From positions 372,001-436,000 of the forward strand of contig NZ_QAOJ01000002.1 of the NCBI RefSeq assembly GCF_003050835.1: a DNA stretch of 64,000 nt. Reading direction: 5' to 3'. Shown piece by piece: positions 55,473 to 64,000 of the stretch (its first letter is position 1; each line of letters starts with the position of its first letter). Source of the DNA: Pseudomonas sp. GV071. GTDB lineage: Bacteria > Pseudomonadota > Gammaproteobacteria > Pseudomonadales > Pseudomonadaceae. The notes below the pieces were generated by a model. The model searched no databases. It saw nothing but the letters and a program-made list of their open reading frames with translations, and was not told the origin of the DNA. Position numbers and translations under genes: made by a program.

Positions 55473-58004
55473 CTACAACCCCACCCCCAAAAACCACCGG
55501 TAATACGGATTGCCGCCATCGCGCCGGATCACTTCGCGCACGGCCCGTTCCCATTCCTGGCGTTTGCCTTGGTACGCCAGCAGTCCCACGCCATAGAAGC
55601 TCTGCAGCCGTTCCTGTTGGTCGGTCACCTTGTTGATCAGGGCATCGTCGGCGTTGAGCAGCGGTGGGCGGGTGGTTTTGCCGAGCAGGGCGGGCAGGGT
55701 GCGGGTGATTTCGTCGGCTTTTACCCAGGGGGCGTATTCAATGCGCGGGTAGTCGTCGGTGACGGCGCGGGTATCGCCGGCGAAGCTTTCCAGGCCGGTG
55801 CGGTCGGTGACCCAGGTGCCAAGCAGGGCGGCGGCGCTGTCGATGCCGATGTGGTGCAGGGCGTCGCTGACGGTGGGTTGTTCGAAACGTTGGGCGATGC
55901 GTGCGGCGTCCAGTGGCATCGGTTGCTGTGAGCCAACCAACAGCATCTCGTGGAATTCGGTGGTCCACAGCGAGGCGTGGGGGAACACGTCGAGGAAGGC
56001 GCGCACCAAGGCGCGGCTTTCGTCGAGGGTTTGCGTCGGCAGCGGTAGCCATTGGGCGACGATGCCCTGGCTGTTGAGGCGGCTGGCGGCCAGTTGGTAG
56101 AAGTCGCGCGAGTACAGGTTGACCACGCCGGCGGCCGACGGCGGTGGCGGTTCCAGGGTGATCAGGTCGTAGCTTTGCGCGCTGCGCAGCAGTTCGCGGC
56201 GGCCGTCGCGCAGGCGGATGTCCAGGCGCGGGTCGTTGGCGGCATTGAAGTTGCCTTTGAACAGCGACGCGGCGCTGATCACGGCGGGCAGCAGTTCGGC
56301 GACTACCGGCTGTTCCAGGGTTGGGTACTGCAGCAAGGCGCCGGCGGTGATGCCGGTGCCGAAGCCGATCACCAGCGCCGAGCTTGGTTCGCCGCTGTGG
56401 ATAAGTAGCGGTAGCAGCGCTTGCAGGCGCATGTAGCGCAACGACGGCATGGCATCGCCAGTGTTGGACACGCCCTGGATATACAGGCGGTTGAAGCGTT
56501 GTTTCGGGTTGCCTTGGGTAACCACCGCTACCGTGCCGCCGCTGCCTTCTTCGTAAAACGCCAGGGTGCCTTTCTGCGCGCCGGGCAACAGCTCGGCCAG
56601 GGTTTGTGGTGGGGTAAACAGGCCGACGGCGACCGAGGCCAGCGCCACAACGAGCACGGTATTGCGCAGGCGATTGCTGACCCGCTCGCCAAAGCTCACG
56701 GCGATCAGGCCGATCAGGCCAGCCAACACGGCCAACAGAGCGAGGCTGTGCACCAGGCCGAGGAAAGGGATCAGGACAAAACCGCAAAGCATCACGCCGA
56801 CGATGCCGCCAAGGGTGTTAAGCGCGACGATGGCGCCCACATCACGGCCGACATGGCGGCTGTCCACAGCCAGGCGCAGGGCCAGCGGAAAGGCCGCGCC
56901 GAGCAGGGTGGTGGGCAGGAACACGATGCTCAACGCCGCCACCAGGAAACGCGCACACATGCCGGCCAGCTCATTGTCGGTGGCGATCAGCACCCAGGCT
57001 TCTACATGGCTTTGTGTATCGATCAGCCAGCGGCCGAGGCCGGCAATTTCCAGCAGCGCCAGCAGGCCGGCGGCGGCAATCAGCAGGCCGAACAGGCCCC
57101 AGGGGTCGCGCAGGCTGTCGGCGCGGCGGGCATACAGGGCGCTGCCCAGCACTAAGCCTGCGAGGTAGGTGGCGAGCATCACCGAGAAGGCGAAGGTGCG
57201 CGTACTCATGAACTGCACGATGGCTTGCGACCACAGCACTTCGTAACCGAGGGCGACGCCGCCAGCGACGGTATAGAGCAACAGGGCCAGACGCGCGGCG
57301 GCGCTGCGCGGATGGCGCTCGAGCATCGGCGTTGCCGGCTGCAGGCGTTGGCCACGGTGCTGCCACATCGCAGCCAGGGCGGCGAGCAGGTTGAGGCTGG
57401 CAGCCGCGAACGCAGTGCCGCGCACGCCCAACCAGGGAATCAACACGAAAGCGGTGAGCACGGTACCGGCAATCGCGCCGGCGGTGTTGGCGGCATACAG
57501 TCGCCCGCCGGCGCGGCCCAACTGGCCGGTCGCGGGGCCGATGGCGCGCATCAGTACGGGCAGGGTGCCGCCCATCAAGAAGGCCGGAATGCCCACCAGG
57601 GCGAACGGCAGCAGCCAGGCCAGCAGGCCGAACTGGGCTTCCAGGCGGGCGAACAAACCGGCGGCGTTGCCCAAGCCATAGGTGGCGGCAATGCCCAGCC
57701 CGGCGACGATCACCTCCAGCCCGGCGTAGAGCAACACGGGGCGCGCCAGGCGGTCGGCAAGGCGGCCGAAGGCCAGGCCGCCGAAGGCCAAACCGGCAAA
57801 AAAGGCGCTGACACCGGTGGTGATGGCGTACACCTCGACGCCCACCACCAGCGACAGTTGTTTGATCCACAACACTTGGTAAATCAGGGCCGCGCCGCCG
57901 GAAACGAACAGCAGCAAGGCGCAAATAAGCAGGGCCGGGTTGGCCGCAATGGGGGTGACGCTAGAGGCGTGAGCGGGAGACTTCGAACTGCTCGCAGACG
58001 GCAT
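55473..58004 (-). CDS. MFS-like membrane domain fused to a spermidine-synthase-type methyltransferase fold
   Basis: A 843-residue fusion. The first about 520 residues hold some twelve or more helices of the spermine/spermidine-synthase-associated transporter type (LFVSGGAALIYQVLWIKQLS, YAANTAGAIAGTVLTAFVLIPW). Residues about 540-790 form a Rossmann fold with LVIGFGTGITAGALLQYP and DLITLEPPPPSAAGVVNLYS, as in spermidine synthases. I start at ATG 58002-58004 after AAGGA. The usual polyamine-site residues are not obvious, so the reaction is open. This fused family occurs in many proteobacteria. Confidence 0.85.
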   Translation of the reverse strand: MPSASSSKSPAHASSVTPIAANPALLICALLLFVSGGAALIYQVLWIKQLSLVVGVEVYAITTGVSAFFAGLAFGGLAFGRLADRLARPVLLYAGLEVIVAGLGIAATYGLGNAAGLFARLEAQFGLLAWLLPFALVGIPAFLMGGTLPVLMRAIGPATGQLGRAGGRLYAANTAGAIAGTVLTAFVLIPWLGVRGTAFAAASLNLLAALAAMWQHRGQRLQPATPMLERHPRSAAARLALLLYTVAGGVALGYEVLWSQAIVQFMSTRTFAFSVMLATYLAGLVLGSALYARRADSLRDPWGLFGLLIAAAGLLALLEIAGLGRWLIDTQSHVEAWVLIATDNELAGMCARFLVAALSIVFLPTTLLGAAFPLALRLAVDSRHVGRDVGAIVALNTLGGIVGVMLCGFVLIPFLGLVHSLALLAVLAGLIGLIAVSFGERVSNRLRNTVLVVALASVAVGLFTPPQTLAELLPGAQKGTLAFYEEGSGGTVAVVTQGNPKQRFNRLYIQGVSNTGDAMPSLRYMRLQALLPLLIHSGEPSSALVIGFGTGITAGALLQYPTLEQPVVAELLPAVISAASLFKGNFNAANDPRLDIRLRDGRRELLRSAQSYDLITLEPPPPSAAGVVNLYSRDFYQLAASRLNSQGIVAQWLPLPTQTLDESRALVRAFLDVFPHASLWTTEFHEMLLVGSQQPMPLDAARIAQRFEQPTVSDALHHIGIDSAAALLGTWVTDRTGLESFAGDTRAVTDDYPRIEYAPWVKADEITRTLPALLGKTTRPPLLNADDALINKVTDQQERLQSFYGVGLLAYQGKRQEWERAVREVIRRDGGNPYYRWFLGVGL

Positions 58005-58068
58005 TGTGTAGCGGTCCTTGTTCAATGGCGGGTGCGGATAAAAGCGCATGCGGCGGTAAACAAAACGA

Positions 58069-58125
58069 GACCGGCGCATGGCCGGTCCCGAAGTAAAACA
58101 GGTTGCTCGCCACCTGACGAGCAAC
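58069..58125 (-). terminator. Two consecutive hairpins ending the sulfatase remnant transcript
   Basis: Read on the minus strand, a hairpin of GTTGCTCG/CGAGCAAC (58125-58102) is followed by GACCGGC/GCCGGTC (58087-58069) and then the T-rich TCGTTTTGTTT. Confidence 0.65.
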
Positions 58126-58135
58126 GGTGATGCGG

Positions 58136-58615
58136 TCAGGGTTTGGCTGGCGCGTTTTTCTTCGCATCCTCGGCAATCTTCGCGTCTACCGCCGCGCGAA
58201 TCTGGTCGATGCTGAAGCTCGCTGGTCGTTGGCTCGGTGGGTATTCGATAAAGGTCTGCAGGAACTCTGCCGACTTGGTTACCGCTACAGCACCCAGGTA
58301 AACGTTCTTGGTGGTCCAGTCGTAGTACTGGTCAGACACCACATCGGCGCGCTCGTAGGGGTCCATGCGCAGGTTGAGAATTTTCGGCACTCGCAGGCAC
58401 ACGAACGGCTCACTCCACACTCGGAAACCACCGGGCTCGCGTTGTTCGCAGAACACCGCTTTCCAGTTGTCGAACCGTGCCGATACCAACACGCCGTCAT
58501 CGTTGAAGTAGAAGAACTCGTGGCGATTGCCTTTAGGCTGTTGGCCGGTCAGGTAGGGCAATTGGTTGTAGCCGTCCAGGTGCACCTTGAAGCTCTTGCC
58601 ACCGGTGGTGGGCGC
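58136..58615 (-). pseudogene. Arylsulfatase, C-terminal remnant
   Basis: From about 58615 down to the TGA at 58136-58138 the frame encodes about 158 residues that read as the end of an arylsulfatase (GGKSFKVHLDGYNQLPYLTG, EFFYFNDDGVLVSARFDNWK, LNLRMDPYERADV). The catalytic N-terminal two thirds, including the formylglycine C-x-P-x-R motif, are missing. At the left end the reading frame of a different gene takes over in another phase, so this is a deletion remnant and cannot make an active enzyme. Confidence 0.85.
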
Positions 58616-58829
58616 CCACATTGGCATCCACCGACAGACCATCCAGGGGGAAGGAACTGTCGATGGGCGTGTTGGAATTCACCAGGTTCCAATAGCCGAA
58701 CACGAAGTTGGTATCGATGGGCGTGTTCTGCCAATCGCGGGCGTTGTCGGCGTTGGCCAACAAGGGGCACGTGACCAAGGCGACGATAGAAAAGCGGCGC
58801 AGCGACGGCGCGTAAATCGAATACTGCAT
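58533..58829 (-). pseudogene. 5' remnant of an outer-membrane transporter-like gene joined to the sulfatase tail
   Basis: ATG 58827-58829, after GAAGAGG, begins a signal peptide (FSIVALVTCPLLANA) and a mature start WQNTPIDTNFVFGYWNLVNS, the opening of phenol_MetA_deg/neuromedin-U-type outer-membrane proteins. After about 72 residues (SVDANVG) homology stops, and the frame runs out of phase through sulfatase DNA to a stop at 58533. The junction is near 58605-58620. A deletion removed the rest of this gene and most of the sulfatase gene behind it. Confidence 0.78.
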
Positions 58830-58892
58830 GGCGTACCTCTTCCATTTGGTAACGCTGTAAGACACAGCCCAGACGTTCCGGTGTTGGTTGGC

Positions 58893-59306
58893 TTATTGGT
58901 AGTGAATGACGATGCCCTTCAGGCGACGGCCTTCAATGGTTTCGATGTCGCGGTTCCATAGCGGGCCGTTGACCACGGCTGCCACGGGTTGAATCTGGTC
59001 GTAGACCACCACCACCGCATCGCCACCGATCTTCGCTGCTTCGTCTTTGAGCTTCTGCTCAAGCTCGGTCACTGGCGGTGCGGGTTCGGTGCTGGCCTCG
59101 AGAATCACCTCACCCACGCGCACATGCTCGCGAGTCGGTTCACTGCGCAGCACTTGCACGTTGGCGGGGTTGGTGGCGGCGGCGTGGGGCGCGCCAACAT
59201 ACTCAGTGGTCTGCGCATCGATACTCGCGCACGCGGCCACACTGGCCAGCACCACAGCAGCGAGGCCTGCACGCAGATAAAGGGGTAACTGATGGCTAAC
59301 TGACAT
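58893..59306 (-). CDS. Putative lipoprotein
   Basis: A 137-residue protein with a lipobox VAAC (C26) after a hydrophobic stretch (LAAVVLASVAAC), so it should be lipidated and anchored in the outer or inner membrane. The mature part contains ELEQKLKDEAAKIGGDAVVV, a pattern seen in small surface lipoproteins, but no named family is certain. I start at ATG 59304-59306, after AGGAGGG, a near-perfect ribosome site. It is upstream of, and probably once cotranscribed with, the broken transporter-sulfatase pair. Confidence 0.8.
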   Translation of the reverse strand: MSVSHQLPLYLRAGLAAVVLASVAACASIDAQTTEYVGAPHAAATNPANVQVLRSEPTREHVRVGEVILEASTEPAPPVTELEQKLKDEAAKIGGDAVVVVYDQIQPVAAVVNGPLWNRDIETIEGRRLKGIVIHYQ

Positions 59307-59557
59307 TCTCGGAATCCCTCCTGAGCTCTCTAGAGCGCCACCTGCCGGTTGGGTACGACCGTGCCGAGGCGCTCGGATGAAGTTAGCAGCGATTCGAAGA
59401 TTGGCCAGTGGCGCTATGCCGAATTGCACTAAAGCTGTGCAAAGAAGGGAGTTACAGCGAGGAGCAAAAACTCGCGGCTGAAGCGGATCGCCGCCCGGCC
59501 GATCCTACGGGGCACGGTTAGATCTGGGAGAACACCTTTGGCCTCGATGTTTTTGAT

Positions 59558-61204
59558 CTACGGCCCTGGGTACGAGCGCGGCGTATACACCCAATCCACC
59601 GCACTGCCCGCCTTGGCAAAACGCCGTGTGGTGCTGGAGCCGATGATCACCATGGTGCGCATATCCACCATCTCCGGGCGCAGCTCACCGAGCGTGGTGA
59701 CGGTCAGCGCTTCGGCCGGGCGGCCGATATCGCGGCCTAACACCACCACGGTTTCCGGGCTGCGTTGTTCGCGTACCACGTCCAGCGCACGGCCCAGTTG
59801 CCAGGGGCGGGCGCGGGATATCGGGTTGTAGAAGGCCAGGGCGAGGTCGGCGAGGGTGGCGTGTTTCAGGCGCAGCTCGATCACCTCCCACGGCTTGAGG
59901 TTGTCGGAGAGGGAGATCATGCAGAAGTCATGGCCCAACGGCGCGCCGGCTTTGGCGGCGGTGGCCAGCGAGGCGGAAACACCGGGCAGTACCTGCAACT
60001 CGACGCTGTGCCAGTGCGGGTCGCTGCTGGCTTCCAGGGCTTCCAGTACGGCGGCGGCCATGGCGAAGACGCCGGGGTCGCCGGACGACACCACCACCAC
60101 CCGCCGGCCGCTGGCGGCCAGTTCGAAGGCGTGGCGCGAGCGCGCCAGTTCTTCGCGGTTGTCGCTGTTGTGCAGCACCTGGTCAGCGCGGAATGGGCCG
60201 GCCATGGTCACGTAGGTTTCGTAGCCGAGCACGTCTTGCGCTTCTTGCAGCGCGCGCTTGACGGCAGGTGCAGTGAACTCGGCGGCGCCGGGGCCAAGAC
60301 CGACCACTGTGAGCCGGCCACGGGCCTGGCCGAGGCTGTGGATAACCACCGGCTGCTCGGCGATGGCCAGCTGCAGGCCCTGGCTTTCCAGCACGCGGTG
60401 GGGTGCGTTGAGGGTCGGCTGATCACTGAAGCGCAGCGGTACGCCGAGGCTGTCGGCGGTGGCGTGCAGGGCGTTATCGGCCATCTGTTCACGCGGGCAG
60501 AGCAGGCCAGCCAGGGCATGGGCGCTGATGCCGGCCGCAGCCAGGCTCTGCTGGATACGTGCTGCATCGGCCGGCGGGTTGAGCGCCACCACGCTGCGCG
60601 GGTGGATCAGCAATTCATCGGCGCTGCCCTGGGCGTCGGTGCTGATGCGGATGCGCAGGTGGGCATCGGCGGCCAGCGGCAGGCGCGCTTGTTCCAGCCA
60701 GGGTGCGTCGCCATCGATGCTGACGTTTTGGCCGCCGAGCAAGGAGGAGACAAACCGTTTGCCCTGCTCGATATCGCCCAGTACATAGCCGCTCGGGGGG
60801 TTGAGCACGCAGGTGTCGAAGCGCAGTTCGCCGCTGGTGGTGATGGCGGGCGCCACATCCAGAGCAGCAGCGATTTCCCGCGCCAGCACGTTTACCCCGG
60901 CCAAGCCGCCGAGCAGTGGGACTACCGCGCTGCCGTCTTCGGCGACGGCCAATACCGGTGGCTCGGCGCCTTTGGTGTGCAGCAGCGGGGCCAGGCAGCG
61001 AATGACGATGCCGGCGGCGCACAGGGCGATGAGGGGGCGGTTGCTTTGGTACAGCTCGCGCAGTTGGCTGCCGAAGTCGCTGTAGCTGATGTCGGCGGTG
61101 ACCCGCTCGTTCAGGCCATACACCTGGCTGCCGGGATACGACGCCTGGATGCGCCGGGCGGTGGTGAGGGCGCCGCTGCCGAGGATGAGAATGGCGGGGG
61201 ACAT
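59558..61204 (-). CDS. cobJ: CbiG-like / precorrin-3B C17-methyltransferase fusion
   Basis: A 548-residue cobalamin-pathway protein. Residues about 1-125 resemble the CbiG N-terminal domain (GIVIRCLAPLLHTKGAEPPV, VPLLGGLAGVNVLA). About 200-290 lie where CobE/CbiG-C would be but lack its GIGCRRG-type loop (VALNPPADAARI instead). Residues from about 297 are a complete CobJ methyltransferase (VGLGPG at 301-306, SSGDPGVFAMA, LPGVSASLATAAKAGAPLGH). It methylates C17 with ring contraction. A repeat element separates it from cobI. Confidence 0.9.
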   Translation of the reverse strand: MSPAILILGSGALTTARRIQASYPGSQVYGLNERVTADISYSDFGSQLRELYQSNRPLIALCAAGIVIRCLAPLLHTKGAEPPVLAVAEDGSAVVPLLGGLAGVNVLAREIAAALDVAPAITTSGELRFDTCVLNPPSGYVLGDIEQGKRFVSSLLGGQNVSIDGDAPWLEQARLPLAADAHLRIRISTDAQGSADELLIHPRSVVALNPPADAARIQQSLAAAGISAHALAGLLCPREQMADNALHATADSLGVPLRFSDQPTLNAPHRVLESQGLQLAIAEQPVVIHSLGQARGRLTVVGLGPGAAEFTAPAVKRALQEAQDVLGYETYVTMAGPFRADQVLHNSDNREELARSRHAFELAASGRRVVVVSSGDPGVFAMAAAVLEALEASSDPHWHSVELQVLPGVSASLATAAKAGAPLGHDFCMISLSDNLKPWEVIELRLKHATLADLALAFYNPISRARPWQLGRALDVVREQRSPETVVVLGRDIGRPAEALTVTTLGELRPEMVDMRTMVIIGSSTTRRFAKAGSAVDWVYTPRSYPGP

Positions 61205-61246
61205 GGAGGACTCCGGTGTTCGGCGGGGAGGGCTGCGTTGTAGCGG

Positions 61247-61376
61247 CCCCTCTCCCTAACCCTCTCCCCGGAGGGGCGAGGGGACTGATTTGTGGTGGGC
61301 CTGGAATTGAGGTTCCAAACCAGTCACCGATTTAGCTCCCCTCGCCCGCTAGCGGGAGAGGGGCTGGGGGAGAGGG
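61247..61376. repeat. CCCTCTCCC-type inverted repeat inside the cob gene group
   Basis: The left part (CCCCTCTCCCTAACCCTCTC from 61247) and the right part, ending GGGAGAGGG at 61376, are long imperfect complements, with inner arms GAGGGGCGAGGGGA and TCCCCTCGCCC. Elements of this type are dispersed in many proteobacterial genomes. It fills most of the 196-base gap between cobI and cobJ. Confidence 0.75.
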
Positions 61377-61400
61377 TTGCGGCAAACGCAGCCCTTCACC

Positions 61401-62147
61401 TCACGCCTGCCACTTCTCCCCAGGCACGATGATCAACGAAAAGTACGGTGACGCCATCGGGTCCACCTCATTCAGCGGCACGATGCGCTGGTTTTCCATG
61501 GTCGCGCGCTCAACGTATCTGGCGCGCCCGGCCAGGCCCAGCTCTTCCAGCACGCCACGCACCTTGTCGAAGTTGCGCCCCAGCTTCATCACCACGGCCG
61601 CATCGGTAGCGGCCAGGCGTTGCTTGAGTTCGTCAGCCGGCAACACGCCGCTGAGCACGGCCAAACTCTGGTTGCGGTACACCAGCGGAATACCCAGCAC
61701 CGAAGCACCGCCGAGCATGGAGCACACCCCCGGCACCACTTCGGCCGGGTAACGGCTGGCCAGGCGGTCGTGCAGGTACATGTACGAGCCGTAGAAAAAC
61801 GGGTCGCCTTCGCAGATCACGGCGACGTCGCGGCCGGCTTCCAGGTGCTCGGCAATCTGCTCGGCGCAGGTGTCGTAGAAGTCGCTGATGATGTCTTCGT
61901 AGCTCAAAGGCGGAGCGAGCTTTTCAGTGGTGACCGGGTAGACCATGGGCAGCCGTTGCTGCGCCTCGGTGAGGTGCGCGGCGATGATGCCAAAGGCATT
62001 GCCGTGCTGGCCGAGGGCGACCTTGGCCTTGGCCACGAAGTAGCCAATCACCGGCGCCGACTGCAGCAGGCGCAGGGCCTTGAGGGTGATCAGCTCGGGG
62101 TCCCCCGGGCCGACGCCGATGCCGAGCAAACGTCCTTTTCCGCTCAT
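61401..62147 (-). CDS. cobI: Precorrin-2 C20-methyltransferase
   Basis: A 248-residue SAM-dependent methyltransferase adding the C20 methyl in aerobic B12 synthesis. The family start [20 protein letters not shown], the [15 protein letters not shown] motif and [10 protein letters not shown] are all present. I start at ATG 62145-62147, behind GGAGGTGGAG, overlapping the cobH stop by one base (TAATG). Confidence 0.95.
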   Translation of the reverse strand: MSGKGRLLGIGVGPGDPELITLKALRLLQSAPVIGYFVAKAKVALGQHGNAFGIIAAHLTEAQQRLPMVYPVTTEKLAPPLSYEDIISDFYDTCAEQIAEHLEAGRDVAVICEGDPFFYGSYMYLHDRLASRYPAEVVPGVCSMLGGASVLGIPLVYRNQSLAVLSGVLPADELKQRLAATDAAVVMKLGRNFDKVRGVLEELGLAGRARYVERATMENQRIVPLNEVDPMASPYFSLIIVPGEKWQA

Positions 62148-62773
62148 TACTCCACCTCCGTGGCCAGGGCGTTGACGGCCGCTGCCGCCATCGCGCTGCC
62201 GCCGCGACGACCGCGCACGATCACGTAGGGCACGCCACGGCTGTCGGCGGCGAGCAGGTCTTTGGATTCGGCGGCACCGACAAAACCCACCGGGAAACCA
62301 AGGATCAGCGCCGGTTTTGGCGCGCCAGCGTCGATCATTTCCAGCAAGTAGAACAGCGCGGTGGGCGCATTGCCGATCACCACCACGGCGCCTTCCAGAT
62401 GCTCGCGCCAATGTTCCAGGGCCACCGCCGAGCGGGTGTTGCCCAGCTCGCGGGCGAGGTCAACCACGCCTTCATTATTGAGGGTGCAGATCACCGGGTT
62501 GTTGGCCGGCAGGCGGGCGCGGGTGATGCCTTCGGCGACCATCCGCGCATCGCACAGAATCGCCGCGCCGTTGGCCAGCGCCGTGCGCCCGGCAGTGCCG
62601 GCACCGGGCGAGAAGCGCAGGTCTTGCACCACGTCGACCATGCCGCAGGCGTGGATGACGCGCACCGCGAGCTTTTCCAGGTCGGCGGGAATGCCGCTGA
62701 GGTCAGCTTCGGCACGGATGATGGAAAACGAGTGGCGGTAGATTTCCTGGCCATCGCGGATGTACTCAAGCAT
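62147..62773 (-). CDS. cobH: Precorrin-8X methylmutase
   Basis: A 208-residue enzyme that moves the C11 methyl to C12, giving hydrogenobyrinic acid. Visible signatures: [20 protein letters not shown] with the catalytic His, and [13 protein letters not shown]. The ATG is 62771-62773 and shares one base with the cobG stop (TGATG); the preceding in-frame TTG is not needed. Length matches the family. Confidence 0.96.
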   Translation of the reverse strand: MLEYIRDGQEIYRHSFSIIRAEADLSGIPADLEKLAVRVIHACGMVDVVQDLRFSPGAGTAGRTALANGAAILCDARMVAEGITRARLPANNPVICTLNNEGVVDLARELGNTRSAVALEHWREHLEGAVVVIGNAPTALFYLLEMIDAGAPKPALILGFPVGFVGAAESKDLLAADSRGVPYVIVRGRRGGSAMAAAAVNALATEVE

Positions 62774-64000
62774 CAAGGGGCTTCCATGGTTTGGGGCTGC
62801 GCGGTCAGGGTGTCGGCGGCTTCAAGAATAGTCAGGTTACGGGCCAGCAAACGGCCGAAACCGGCTGCGTTGCTGTCGCGTGTATAGAGGTCATAACGCC
62901 CTTCGGCCACGGCCAGCAGGGTGTGCGGCGCCACATGGGCGGCGGCGCAGGAGCGGGTGCAGGCGCTCAGGTGCACTTGGTCGATAGGGCCGCGGTTGGC
63001 GAGTAAATCGGCCAGCAGCAGGGCGTCGGCTTTGCTCGCGGAAAGGCCTTTGCTGCAGTCGCTGGAGCCACTGCAGGCGACGATGCGTGCCAGCGGCGCG
63101 GCGCTGTCGGTAAGCAGGCCAAGGGCGTTGAGTTTTGCCATCAGGTCTGGCGCCTGAGCAGCTGCCACATCGCGCAGCAGGAGGCTTTGCCAGGGAGTGA
63201 AATACAGCGCGTCTGCGGCCAGTTGGGCGACGCCAGCCAATTGCGAAGCGCTGATTCTGCCCAGCACCGGCGCGGCGCCGAGATGCCGCAGACCTGCCTG
63301 GCGTTGCTCACCAATGCCCAGATGCGCCCAAGGCTCGGCAGCCGGCCTGCGCCACTCGAGGACATCGGCCTCTTGTTGCAGTGGGAACGGCAGCCGGGCT
63401 TGCAGCGCAGTGAGAAAGTCGCTGGTCGGCATCTGCTTGAGCAGATGGCGCATGCGCGTGTGTTCGGGGTTGGCGCGCTGCAGAAACAGTTCCAGGCAGG
63501 CGTTCACCAGCGTTGGCACCTGGTCGGCGTTGACGGCCGCCAGCGCTTCGCTGGGGCTGCTGGCCAGGCCGAAGGCAAAACGCTGCGCGTCGAGTGCACT
63601 TATCCACAGGTCATGGTGATGCTCGAGCATCGCCATGCCTTCGCCGCCGTCCAGTTGCAGGGCAAATTTGGCCGAGAGCTGGTGCAGGCGCTCATTGTTT
63701 TCCAACAAGCTCAGCAACTGCTCGGCGAGCGGGCGCACATCCAGGCGTTGTTGCGGGTCGACACCGGCGGCGGGGCTGAGCATCAGGTTGCGCACATCGT
63801 CCGCAGCGGAATTACGCGGGCCCAATTCGGCGGCCAATAGCGCGTCGATCAGCGCCTGCTCTTCACCGCCGCGCACTCCACGAATCTGCAGGTTGGCGCG
63901 GTTGGTGATTTCCAGCACGCCGCTGGCATGGCGCTCGGCGGCGGCGCTGATGGCCAATGCCTGGGCCGCGCTAAGCCGGCCGCCGGGCAATTTGACCCGG
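62773..64000 (-). CDS. cobG: Precorrin-3B synthase, 5' end outside window
   Basis: The visible C-terminal 408 residues belong to the sulfite/nitrite-reductase-like CobG, which hydroxylates precorrin-3A using a [4Fe-4S] and siroheme-like fold. The four cluster cysteines are in CSGSSDCSKG and ACTRSCAAAH. The frame stays open to the window edge (VKLPGGRLSAAQAL), so about the first 20-30 residues are missing. It is the first visible gene of cobG-cobH-cobI-cobJ. Confidence 0.92.
   Translation of the reverse strand, partial: RVKLPGGRLSAAQALAISAAAERHASGVLEITNRANLQIRGVRGGEEQALIDALLAAELGPRNSAADDVRNLMLSPAAGVDPQQRLDVRPLAEQLLSLLENNERLHQLSAKFALQLDGGEGMAMLEHHHDLWISALDAQRFAFGLASSPSEALAAVNADQVPTLVNACLELFLQRANPEHTRMRHLLKQMPTSDFLTALQARLPFPLQQEADVLEWRRPAAEPWAHLGIGEQRQAGLRHLGAAPVLGRISASQLAGVAQLAADALYFTPWQSLLLRDVAAAQAPDLMAKLNALGLLTDSAAPLARIVACSGSSDCSKGLSASKADALLLADLLANRGPIDQVHLSACTRSCAAAHVAPHTLLAVAEGRYDLYTRDSNAAGFGRLLARNLTILEAADTLTAQPQTMEAP

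Noticed and set aside
59307-59557. Possible small gene or RNA between the lipoprotein gene and cobJ
   Set aside because: No frame with a ribosome site and no clear stem-loop or promoter pair was found; only a CGGCTGAAGCGG-type repeat fragment is visible.

Overview
This 64-kb window is a chromosomal segment of a Pseudomonas, most likely from the P. fluorescens group. The order rnpA-rpmH / oriC / dnaA-dnaN-recF-gyrB, followed on the other side by yidC-mnmE-mnmG-rsmG-parA-parB-atp-glmU-glmS, is typical of the genus. Protein sequences (RnpA, GlyQ, GmhB, AtpC, CobH) read as Pseudomonas throughout. No rRNA, tRNA, CRISPR array, prophage or intact insertion sequence was seen.

Layout. 0-8.2 kb: rsmB tail, trkA, a TPR gene broken by an amber codon, PilZ protein, lipid A-type acyltransferase, tag, glyQ-glyS-gmhB-plsC. 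8.4-9.9 kb: a secreted alkaline phosphatase. 10-17.5 kb: gyrB-recF-dnaN-dnaA reading left from oriC, with two perfect parS sites inside recF, and rpmH-rnpA-yidD reading right. 17.5-25.4 kb: yidC, mnmE, a second origin-like region, mnmG-rsmG and parA-parB. 25.6-32.7 kb: the nine-gene ATP synthase operon. 32.9-37.1 kb: glmU, a DeoR-type regulator and glmS, closed by a palindrome built from two DnaA boxes at the place where attTn7 is expected.

37.2-53.4 kb is the accessory part and the most interesting stretch. One operon (quinone-oxidoreductase-like enzyme, TauD/TfdA dioxygenase, beta-keto-acid cleavage enzyme, MFS transporter, DsbA-like oxidoreductase, Rieske ferredoxin, YeiH-type exporter, small secreted protein) is followed by a convergent AraC-type regulator. 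A second operon (serine hydrolase, DUF1302 barrel, DUF1329 protein, YCF48-type beta-propeller, RND/MMPL transporter) then follows. Three places carry an 18-bp motif with a TCTA -10-like element exactly 36 bp downstream of the motif start. Two of them also have a second motif copy 21 bp upstream. This looks like a class-II AraC promoter set tying both operons to one regulator. The substrate is unknown; an organosulfur or hydrophobic carboxylate compound is a reasonable guess.

53.5-64 kb: a MEKHLA/PAS-like protein, an SdiA-regulated-family protein, a small membrane protein, an MFS-spermidine-synthase-type fusion, a deletion scar joining the start of an outer-membrane protein gene to the end of an arylsulfatase gene, a lipoprotein, and the cobalamin genes cobG-cobH-cobI-cobJ on the minus strand, with a repeat element inserted before cobJ. 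cobG runs off the right edge.

All calls come from reading the sequence and its translations; no database search was run.
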